From JAZFYD01 sp036443405 (GTDB taxonomy: Bacteria; Planctomycetota; PLA2), in NCBI GenBank assembly GCA_036443405.1, contig JAZFYD010000109.1:1-44670 (forward strand): a DNA stretch of 44,670 nucleotides, written 5' to 3'. The notes beneath the pieces were generated by a model, which worked only from the letters and a program-made list of their open reading frames with translations, was not told the DNA's origin and searched no databases. Made by a program: the position numbers and the translations under genes. This document shows, in pieces, positions 33,193-39,634 of the stretch; positions within the stretch are counted from its first letter, which is position 1, and every line of letters begins with the position of its first letter.

Positions 33193-34455
33193 ATGAGGTG
33201 GTTCGCGACGCGCTCGCTCATCGGCGGGTTCGTACTGTTCGTCCTGGTCGGGTTCGGACACTCCGTTTGGTATGAACTCGAGGTCGCGCGCTTCGACGCC
33301 GCCATTGCCCGGATCCGCGCTGCGGGCGAACCGGCACGGTTTTCCGAAATCGAGAATCCTCCTGTACCGGACGATCAGAACGCGTATCTCGTCGTCCGGG
33401 AAGCGGTGGGGATTCTGCGCCGGACCGAAGAACAGACTCTGTCAGGGCTCGCGAGAACGTACGCGTGGGATGACCCGGACGGCCCGGCTCCGTCTCCGAA
33501 GGAGCACGCGGCTCTCGTCGCGTTTTTTGAGAAGCTCGGCGGTTTTTTTGATTTGCTCGAACAGGTTGACCGGCGCCCTGACTGGTACGAATCCGACCCG
33601 GTCGGCGTCGAAGCGATCGTCACGCTGCAAGAGACATACGACTACGTCTTGCGCCGGTACGAGTTCACGCCGAAGCGCTCGCCCACCGACACCGCGATCC
33701 GGGGCGTCGAACTCGGGTGGACGCTGCAAGCGCGGTACGCGCCGCGGACGATTCTTGGGTGGATGGTTCAGCTGCAGTTTCGCCGCAAGTGTGCTCGCGC
33801 AGCGATTCGAATGGCCGGCCACCCGTCGGTGCAGGCCGCTCGTCTGCGCGATGCCGTGGACACGCTGCTGCGGGGACACGACGAGGCCGGGCCGCCGCGC
33901 CACCTCCTCGTCAACGAACGCGCCTACCAGTGCGAGTATGGTGAGTTCGAGTTGGGACGGCTGGGGGGCCGTGCATACGGTGAGCGCTGGAATCGCGCAA
34001 CGACTTGGTGGTCGCGGCCCGAAACCGTCGCCTGGCTTGCCGATCTGCTGGAACGCTCGGATGCCGTTTTCGACAGAGCGAGCTCGGCCTCGAACGCAGA
34101 GGCAGTGTGGGCGCGCGCACAGGAGTTCCCACGCGGGAGTGAGCGAGGCCCGAACAACGGGATCGCATTCAGTCTCCTCGGCGGCGGGCTGAACTACGCG
34201 TCGGAAACCGCCGCTGCGATCCGCCTTGCTCGACTCGGGATCGTGTTGCAACTCGTCCGCCGGGAACGCGGTGCGTTTCCGGCGTCGCTCGACGCGTTGG
34301 CCCGGTACTTCCCGAACGGTGTGCCCACGGATCCGTTCACACGAACGGCGTTTGTCTACGAGCGCACGGATGCCGGGGTGCTGTTGAAGGCGGGAAAGCC
34401 AGGAGCGACAGACGAACAACTCCGCTGGGATGATCTGCTTTTCGCGTTGGAGTAG
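33193..34455 (+). CDS. Membrane-anchored exported protein of unknown function
   Basis: 420 residues. One N-terminal membrane helix (SLIGGFVLFVLVGFGHSVWY) with a long extracytoplasmic helical part (ARFDAAIARIRAAGEPARFS, TLQETYDYVLRRYEF). The C-terminal ~80 residues read AIRLARLGIVLQLVRRERGA, FPASLDALARYFPNGVPTDPF and a short beta segment, a pattern very common in planctomycete exported proteins and loosely like the pseudopilin-type C-terminal motif. No catalytic motif is seen. It is convergent with the glycosyltransferase gene and shares a terminator with it. Confidence 0.7.
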   Translation: MRWFATRSLIGGFVLFVLVGFGHSVWYELEVARFDAAIARIRAAGEPARFSEIENPPVPDDQNAYLVVREAVGILRRTEEQTLSGLARTYAWDDPDGPAPSPKEHAALVAFFEKLGGFFDLLEQVDRRPDWYESDPVGVEAIVTLQETYDYVLRRYEFTPKRSPTDTAIRGVELGWTLQARYAPRTILGWMVQLQFRRKCARAAIRMAGHPSVQAARLRDAVDTLLRGHDEAGPPRHLLVNERAYQCEYGEFELGRLGGRAYGERWNRATTWWSRPETVAWLADLLERSDAVFDRASSASNAEAVWARAQEFPRGSERGPNNGIAFSLLGGGLNYASETAAAIRLARLGIVLQLVRRERGAFPASLDALARYFPNGVPTDPFTRTAFVYERTDAGVLLKAGKPGATDEQLRWDDLLFALE

Positions 34456-34483
34456 CGGAAGGCCCGAGGCGCTTCCGCTACTC
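34450..34483. terminator. Bidirectional 12-bp inverted repeat holding both stop codons
   Basis: GAGTAGCGGAAG (34450-34461) and CTTCCGCTACTC (34472-34483) are perfect reverse complements with a 10-nt loop. The left arm contains the last Glu codon and TAG of the 420-residue protein, and the right arm the last Glu codon and TAG of the convergent glycosyltransferase. It can form the same hairpin in both transcripts. No U-tract follows. Confidence 0.65.
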
Positions 34484-35290
34484 GTCCGGATCAAACACTA
34501 CCGTCTGCAACCCCTTCTCGCAGCGCACGAGATCCGAGTGCAACCACCGGTCGGCCAGCGGCTTGGTTTCGATCGGCTTGTGCCAGAGGTGGTACGCGAC
34601 GGCGCGATTCAGGAGCGGAAAAAACGGGATGTCCTTCGCGCGCTTGAGCCGGCACTCGAGTTCGAAGTCCTCGCGGCGGTTGATCTCTTCGTTGTACCCG
34701 TTCACCCGCTCGAACACCGTGCGCGGCAGGCTGTAGTTGACGCCCATGAGCCGGCGCGCGCGGGGATGGAACAGTCTTGCGAGCGAGCGCGGTAGCCGGA
34801 GACCGAGCGGCATCCGCTGCGTATCGCCACGCAACGCGCTGGCGAGTACCGGCCCGAACAACTGCTCGAGTCTTCCGGCTTTCACCCATTCGCGATCGAT
34901 GCGCTTGGAAATCTCCGGGCCGAGTTTCACGCGGCGTCCGCAGAGCACGCGCCGGTCGTCGGCCGCCGCAGCGTGATCCTCGACCCAGCACGAGTGCGGG
35001 ATCGTATCCCCGTCGAGAAACAACAACTGCTCGCCGCTGGAACGTCGCACCGCCTCGTTGACGATGCGGGCTTTTCGCCGGCCGTTGTCTTTTTGCCACG
35101 CGTGTTCGAGCGCCGACGCGAACCCCGATTTGTGCGACTCGATCAGCGCGCGCGTTTCATCGGTGGAGCCGTCGTCGGCGATCCACACCTCTTCGGCGGG
35201 GCGGGTCTGCCGGTTCAGCGCACACAGGATGAGATCGAGTTGATCGGGCGCGTTGTAGGTCACAACGAAGACGGAAAACCTGCGTGCCAC
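34478..35290 (-). CDS. Family 2 glycosyltransferase
   Basis: A 270-residue GT-A fold enzyme that transfers a sugar from a nucleotide donor. Motifs in order are FSVFVVTYN at the N-terminus, IADDGSTDE (Asp39/Asp40), the metal-binding LDGDT (Asp93-Gly-Asp95), then GVNYSLPRTVFERVNGYNEE and NRREDFELECRLKRAK, which corresponds to the ED motif with the catalytic base. No membrane helix. The GTG at 35290 is chosen because it puts the first beta strand at the N-terminus; a TATAAC box ends 7 nt upstream. The acceptor is unknown, but it may work with the polysaccharide genes at 22.5-24.9 kb. Confidence 0.87.
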   Translation of the reverse strand: MARRFSVFVVTYNAPDQLDLILCALNRQTRPAEEVWIADDGSTDETRALIESHKSGFASALEHAWQKDNGRRKARIVNEAVRRSSGEQLLFLDGDTIPHSCWVEDHAAAADDRRVLCGRRVKLGPEISKRIDREWVKAGRLEQLFGPVLASALRGDTQRMPLGLRLPRSLARLFHPRARRLMGVNYSLPRTVFERVNGYNEEINRREDFELECRLKRAKDIPFFPLLNRAVAYHLWHKPIETKPLADRWLHSDLVRCEKGLQTVVFDPDE

Positions 35291-35297
35291 GGCCCAA

Positions 35298-35326
35298 GTT
35301 ATAAACGCATGGCCCGGCGTTGGAAA
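35298..35326 (-). promoter_or_regulatory. Promoter of the glycosyltransferase
   Basis: On the minus strand: TTTCCA (35326-35321), a 17-nt spacer and TATAAC (35303-35298), ending 7 nt before the GTG at 35290. Good -10 (five of six) and fair -35; probable leaderless transcript. Confidence 0.5.
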
Positions 35327-35507
35327 AGCTCGTGGCGCAGTCGCCTCCGCCTGCGTCCCTGGTCCCTCTTCCCCCCTGAAGTTCTTCGGTGCTCCTGTGG
35401 TTCTGTGGCCATCGCTTGCGCTCTTCGCGTAACTTGGCGCCGGCTTGCCCCATTCAACCGGTACGGAACCTCCCGCCCTCGGCCCCGACCCGCAGAGCAA
35501 TCCGATC

Positions 35508-36035
35508 ATGCGTTGGGCGATCTGGTTCTATGTCTTGCTCGCCGTCGGCGCCTGGGGTTACGCGGCCCTGTTCGGTGATCTGCGCACACTGTTCGGGGAG
35601 CGCGCTCCGGATGCTGCCGACACGATGCGCGGCGTCGGAATCGGCATCGGTATCGTTGTCGCGTATTGGGGGGCGCATCATCAGTTCCAGGTTGTTCGCC
35701 GGTTCACGATCACGCTCGGCGCCTTTCTCGGTCCGATGACGTCGATCCAGGCGTGTTTTCTCGGGTTGCTCTCCGGTTTCGCGGAGGAGCTGACGTTTCG
35801 CGGCGCCCTCTGGCCCGACCTCGGGCTTTGGGGCACGTCGCTACTTTTCGCCGCGCTGCACATCGTCCCGGTGCGCGCCGCCGCGGGATACCCGATCTTC
35901 GCTCTTCTCGCCGGCCTTCTGCTCGGGTGGCTGCGGGAGTCCACCGGCTCGGTATGGCCGCCGATCTTCGCGCACGTGACCATCAACACGATCAATCTCT
36001 CCGTGATCGGCGCGATGCTCAAACGGGACGGCTAG
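35508..36035 (+). CDS. CPBP-family intramembrane metalloprotease
   Basis: 175 residues, mostly hydrophobic helices. The three conserved motifs of the CPBP (CAAX protease and bacteriocin-processing) family are present: EELTFRG (Glu93, Glu94, Arg98), a His at the end of LLFAALHIVP (His118) and a His/Asn pair in FAHVTINTINL. Related proteins cleave prenylated or small membrane substrates; a bacterial substrate here is unknown. The ATG at 35508 (MRWAIW) puts the first helix at the N-terminus; the 21 upstream codons in frame are Pro-rich and unlikely to be translated. Confidence 0.85.
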   Translation: MRWAIWFYVLLAVGAWGYAALFGDLRTLFGERAPDAADTMRGVGIGIGIVVAYWGAHHQFQVVRRFTITLGAFLGPMTSIQACFLGLLSGFAEELTFRGALWPDLGLWGTSLLFAALHIVPVRAAAGYPIFALLAGLLLGWLRESTGSVWPPIFAHVTINTINLSVIGAMLKRDG

Positions 36036-36055
36036 CAATTCGCGAACGCCGTAGC

Positions 36056-37504
36056 TCAATCGATGGTGACCAGGACAACCCGGCGGGAGTGATCGTTCAC
36101 CCGGTCGCCGATGCCACCGGCAAGTAGCGTCGTCCCGTCGTTGAGTTCGATTCCGACGTGGCCGGAGAAGTCGACCGGCAAGGTGACGTTCACAACCTTG
36201 TGCAGTTGGACGTCCCCCGTGTAGCGCGCCACGACCATCGTGTCCAGGGCGTCCGGACCGGCGCCGTTCGCAATGTCCTCGCCACCCGCGATCAGGTACT
36301 GGTTGGGCGGTCCCCAATGCGTGACGCTGTGGTCGCCCCGGCGCGGATTGATCGACTCCGAACCGGACGTCGTGAACCCGGCGGCGAGGTCGTACATGAT
36401 GACCGAAGGCGTATCGCCGCCGAACACGATCAGCTTGGAGCCATCCCCGGACGGGAGAGCCTGGCCGCGGAACCTCGCACCGCCGACGGTCTCGGGGCGT
36501 GCGACGAGGGCGGCACCGGTGTACAGCGCTCCGGTAGAGTCGAATCCCCCGACACCGATGTACTGATTGTCGAAGTTGAAGCCAAATTGCACGTGCTGCG
36601 CGGTCGGAACCGGAAGTTCGGAGTCGACAAGGGTCCAGTCGGTTAGGAGGAACTCGGCCGACGTGAGGCCGTCACCCGCATCGTCGAAACCACCGGAAAC
36701 AAACACGGAGGCGCCGTCGAAGTGGAGCGACGCGGCGTGCCAGGAACGGGCGACGTTCATGTCCGGGCCCGCCACGATCGTCTCATCGGACGGATCAAAA
36801 AACCCTGTTGTGCGCAGCGGCGGCCCATCGGCCGTGGCAACCCCGCCGGTGATCAGGATCTTCCCGGTCTCCAACAGCGTCACGGTGTGGTCCGCGCGCG
36901 GCGAGCCCATCTTCGCGGGCAGCAGCGTGAAGACGCGTGTCTCGGGGTCGAAAACCTCGATCGTGTCCGTCACCGTCTCGGGGTTGGTGTAACCACCGAA
37001 AAAATACACCCGGCCGTTGCGGGCCCTGATTCCACGGGCGTGAAAGCGCGGCACGTTGAGCAGATTCCCGAGATCGACGACCTGATCCGGTCGCACGGTG
37101 GGAGTCGGATTGCCCGTGATGAACGTGAACGTCACGTCCTCGCCGAGCCGCGAGCCGGTGCTGGACGTGATGTTGCCCTTCAACGTCACTCTGTAGATCG
37201 TGTTGAATCGCAGCGTCGTGTTTGACTGGAACCGGACGTTCGCGGCATTGAATGCCTGGACGTCGATGACCCCCGCGACCACCACTCCCCCGAGGGTCTC
37301 GAGGCGGATCGTCGAGGCGGACAGCGAGCCGATGTCGATGGGGCGCGTGAAGGAGAATGCGAGCGCGCCCTCCGTGGAAGCGCCGATTTCGCCTGCGTTT
37401 GGCGACGTGCCTGCCAGTTGGAAGGAGACGCTCGGGCCGCCACCGCCACCGCCACCGCACGCGACCACGCCGGCCATCAACACAAACAGGAGTCCTCGCA
37501 CCAT
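36056..37504 (-). CDS. Kelch-repeat lipoprotein with an Ig-like N-terminal domain
   Basis: 482 residues. The signal ends in a lipobox (GVVAC) directly followed by seven glycines, a flexible tether from the lipid anchor. Next comes an SbsA/Big-like domain (GALAFSFTRPIDIGSLSAST to LGEDVTFTFITGN), then about five Kelch-type blades, recognisable by GGYTNPETVTDTIEVFDPET, ARSWHAASLHFDGASVFVSGG and SPRADHTVTLLETGKILITGG. Such propellers bind ligands or polysaccharides at the cell surface; no enzyme motif is seen. The ATG at 37504 is preferred to the GTG at 37516 because GGAG lies 6 nt before it. Confidence 0.85.
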   Translation of the reverse strand: MVRGLLFVLMAGVVACGGGGGGGPSVSFQLAGTSPNAGEIGASTEGALAFSFTRPIDIGSLSASTIRLETLGGVVVAGVIDVQAFNAANVRFQSNTTLRFNTIYRVTLKGNITSSTGSRLGEDVTFTFITGNPTPTVRPDQVVDLGNLLNVPRFHARGIRARNGRVYFFGGYTNPETVTDTIEVFDPETRVFTLLPAKMGSPRADHTVTLLETGKILITGGVATADGPPLRTTGFFDPSDETIVAGPDMNVARSWHAASLHFDGASVFVSGGFDDAGDGLTSAEFLLTDWTLVDSELPVPTAQHVQFGFNFDNQYIGVGGFDSTGALYTGAALVARPETVGGARFRGQALPSGDGSKLIVFGGDTPSVIMYDLAAGFTTSGSESINPRRGDHSVTHWGPPNQYLIAGGEDIANGAGPDALDTMVVARYTGDVQLHKVVNVTLPVDFSGHVGIELNDGTTLLAGGIGDRVNDHSRRVVLVTID

Positions 37505-37545
37505 GAACTGCTCCACGCACCGGGCCGAGCCCTCAGCCCACTCCT

Positions 37546-37573
37546 GTTATATGCGAGGTCCCGGCGGCCTCAA
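37546..37573 (-). promoter_or_regulatory. Promoter of the Kelch lipoprotein
   Basis: On the minus strand: TTGAGG (37573-37568), a 16-nt spacer and TATAAC (37551-37546), about 41 nt before the ATG. Unlike several neighbours, this gene has a leader with a Shine-Dalgarno. Confidence 0.5.
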
Positions 37574-37669
37574 CCGCTTTCGCGTGCGGGTTGCCCCAAC
37601 GAGATAGAGTGCAGGCGGATGAGGCGTCGGGTTTTCGCTACATGCCACCGGAAAGCGGGATTTTGACAC

Positions 37670-38104
37670 ATGGCCGCAGTCGAGAAGATCTGGATCAAAC
37701 GATTTCAAAAAGGCCCGATGGACGAGCGCGACACCGCGGATTTGACCGTCGGCCGCGGCATTGTCGACTGCGCCGACCAGGGCGGGCGGCATGTCACGAT
37801 CATCGCCACGGGGCGCTGGCAGGAACTCGAATCCCAACTCGGAACCGAACTCGACCCGAGCATTCGCCGCGCCAACCTCCTGGTGAGCGACATCGATTTG
37901 GCGGAATCGACGCACCGCGAACTGACAATCGGCGGCTGCAGGTTGCGCGTCAAGGGGGAGACCCGCCCGTGCAGCGCGATGGAAGCAGCCCACCCGGGTC
38001 TGCAGGAAGCCATGCGTGCGAATTGGGGCGGCGGCGCCCACGCCGAGATCCTCGAGGGCGGCACGATCCGAATCGGCGACGCGGTGACCTGGCTCGACGG
38101 CTGA
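37670..38104 (+). CDS. MOSC-domain protein
   Basis: 144 residues spanning a compact MOSC domain: KIWIKRFQKGPMDERDTADL, QGGRHVTIIATGRWQELESQ, SIRRANLLVSDIDLAESTHR, LTIGGCRLRVKGETRPCSAM and the C-terminal Gly-rich GGAHAEILEGGTIRIGDAV. MOSC domains bind molybdenum cofactor or transfer sulfur to it; the conserved Cys is probably in RPCSAME. The last codons (Trp-Leu-Asp-Gly-stop) are encoded by the first unit of the 31-bp repeat array, so the natural C-terminus may have been replaced or fixed by repeat insertion. Confidence 0.85.
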   Translation: MAAVEKIWIKRFQKGPMDERDTADLTVGRGIVDCADQGGRHVTIIATGRWQELESQLGTELDPSIRRANLLVSDIDLAESTHRELTIGGCRLRVKGETRPCSAMEAAHPGLQEAMRANWGGGAHAEILEGGTIRIGDAVTWLDG

Positions 38105-38173
38105 CGCCGTTCCATGTTGCTGGCTCAACGGCTAACGCCGTTCTGTGTTGCTGGCTCAACGGCTAACGCCGTT
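38089..38173 (+). repeat. REP-like array 1: three 31-bp tandem units
   Basis: Units start with CTGGCTC at 38089, 38120 and 38151, exactly 31 nt apart; the third is incomplete. Each carries the hairpin AACGGC-TAAC-GCCGTT or the variant GACGGC-TGAC-GCCGTT in unit 1. Units 2 and 3 are identical over 23 bp; unit 1 differs at two positions in that core. Unit 1 contains the stop codon of the MOSC gene. Confidence 0.9.
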
Positions 38174-38493
38174 GAAGCGCCGTCAGGCGTCGTTTGCCGA
38201 GTTTTCCTCCGTAGCCCTGGCGTAGGAGGAGAATCCGCTCTCCGATATCGATAGTGCTAGGAGGCGAACGGCGCCAAAAGAGAAACATCCCTGACCGGCC
38301 TATCCAGCCGATCGAAGCCAGGGTTTTTCTCAGACGGAGCCTAGATGTCGAACAGAATCGACGCGCCCCCATCTTTCACGGTTTTGACCGAGGATCCGAC
38401 GCGCTGTGGCGTCGCCGGGATCGGTACAATTCCCAATTCGTCCCGGGACCGTCACGGTCTACGATCTGGGGACTTCCATCGAGCCCGATAGGC
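38174..38493 (+). other. Non-coding spacer with an inverted repeat and a -10-like box
   Basis: 320 nt without a convincing gene. It contains TCCTCC-N14-GGAGGA (38205-38230), an imperfect hairpin that may be another REP-type element, the palindrome CGATATCG near 38248, and TACAAT (38425-38430), a candidate -10 for the downstream dehydrogenase with a leader of about 57 nt. The short ORFs across it show only repeat-derived Arg/Gly-rich peptides. Confidence 0.45.
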
Positions 38494-39474
38494 ATGCCGC
38501 TTTACGCCTACTTCCCCAACCCGCCGAACGGCGAGTTCATCGACCGCTTGCACGAGCGGCTGGACGAGGGAATCCGTATCGCGTACGGCCGCAAGCTCCC
38601 GGACCCCGACGACTACGACGTGCTCGTATCCGGACGGCCCTCGGATGAATACCTGAACGCGAGCAACAAGATCAAGTCGCTCGTGATTCCCTACGCCGGC
38701 GTGCCGACGAACACACGGGCGCTCATGGGCGAGTATCCCAAGATCAGCGTTCACAACCTGCATCACAACGCGGCGCCCACCGCGGAGATGGCGCTCACGC
38801 TGATGCTGGCGGCGGCGAAATCGGTCGTCGTCGCGGACCGGGAACTGCGCACCGGTTCCTGGATGAGCCGCTACGGAGAGTCGGGCGGCATGTTGCTCGA
38901 AGGCCGGACCCTGCTGTTGCTCGGCTACGGCGCGGTCGGCCGGCGGATCGCCCGCAGCGCGCGCGCGCTCGGCATGCGGGTCGTCGCCGTGCGTCGCGGC
39001 GGGCCGCTTTCGTTCAGCGACCTTCCGGATGAGATTCACGGCCCGGAAGATCTCGATCTTCTGCTGCCGCGAGCGAACGTCGTGCTCTGCACGCTGCCGG
39101 ACACGGAAGAAACCCGTGGCCTCATCGGGGCACCGGAACTGGCGCTGCTGCCCAAGGGCGCCGTCCTCGTCAATGTCGGTCGCGGCCCCGTCGTGGACGA
39201 AGAGGCGCTCTACATGGCGCTCAAGAGCGGTCGCGTCGCGGCCGCCGGTTTGGATGTCTGGTACCGGTACCCCAAGACCGAAGCGGACCGCGATTCCACG
39301 TGGCCTTGCACGCTGCCGTTTCACGAACTCGACAACGTCGTGATGAGTCCGCACCGGGGTGGCATCACCGACCTCACGGACACGCTGCGAGCGGCCCATC
39401 TGGCGTTACTGCTCAACGCGGCGGCATCCGGCGAGCAGATGCCCAACCGCGTCAATCTCGGGCGCGGGTATTGA
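38494..39474 (+). CDS. D-isomer-specific 2-hydroxyacid dehydrogenase
   Basis: A 326-residue NAD-dependent dehydrogenase. The Rossmann motif is GYGAVGRRIARSARALGM, the preceding substrate-domain features are NLHHNAAPTAEMALTLMLAA, and later NVVLCTLPDTEETRGLI, NVGRGPVVDEEAL (Arg230), GLDVW and the catalytic His287 in MSPHRGG. The usual Glu near LDV-E-P is replaced by WYRYPKTEAD, as in some formate/phosphonate-type relatives. The substrate is unknown. The ATG at 38494 gives a normal N-terminus (MPLYAYFPNPPNG). The gene sits between two REP-like arrays. Confidence 0.88.
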   Translation: MPLYAYFPNPPNGEFIDRLHERLDEGIRIAYGRKLPDPDDYDVLVSGRPSDEYLNASNKIKSLVIPYAGVPTNTRALMGEYPKISVHNLHHNAAPTAEMALTLMLAAAKSVVVADRELRTGSWMSRYGESGGMLLEGRTLLLLGYGAVGRRIARSARALGMRVVAVRRGGPLSFSDLPDEIHGPEDLDLLLPRANVVLCTLPDTEETRGLIGAPELALLPKGAVLVNVGRGPVVDEEALYMALKSGRVAAAGLDVWYRYPKTEADRDSTWPCTLPFHELDNVVMSPHRGGITDLTDTLRAAHLALLLNAAASGEQMPNRVNLGRGY

Positions 39475-39475
39475 G

Positions 39476-39600
39476 CCGAAGCCAGCGGCTTCAGCTCAAT
39501 ATTGTTGCTGGCCCAACGGCTGACGCCGTTGGAGCGGACCGAAGCCAGCGGCTTCAGCTCAATATTGTTGCTGGCCCAACGGCTGACGCCGTTGGAGCGG
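39476..39600. repeat. REP-like array 2: two 63-bp tandem units
   Basis: A 62-bp sequence occurs twice without change, at 39476-39537 and 39539-39600. Each unit holds two hairpins: GAAGCC-AGC-GGCTTC and CCAACGGC-TGAC-GCCGTTGG. The second, with its preceding TTGCTGGCCC, is the same element as in array 1 (TTGCTGGCTC plus AACGGC hairpin). The array fills most of the gap between the convergent dehydrogenase and esterase genes and may also end their transcripts. Confidence 0.95.
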
Positions 39601-39634
39601 GTGAAGTTGCGGAACTTGCATCACGGGCTGGCGA

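Noticed and set aside
36036..36055. ACGGC/GCCGT hairpin between the CPBP and Kelch genes as another REP copy
   Set aside because: Only 5-bp arms and no TTGCTGGC core; at most a weak terminator.
38163..38372. 69-codon minus-strand ORF across the spacer after array 1
   Set aside because: Encodes mainly Arg/Gly-rich sequence derived from the palindromic repeats; no start signal.
38089..39600. Tandem repeats resembling a CRISPR array
   Set aside because: Units are contiguous or separated by a single base, with no unique spacers of constant length and no cas genes.
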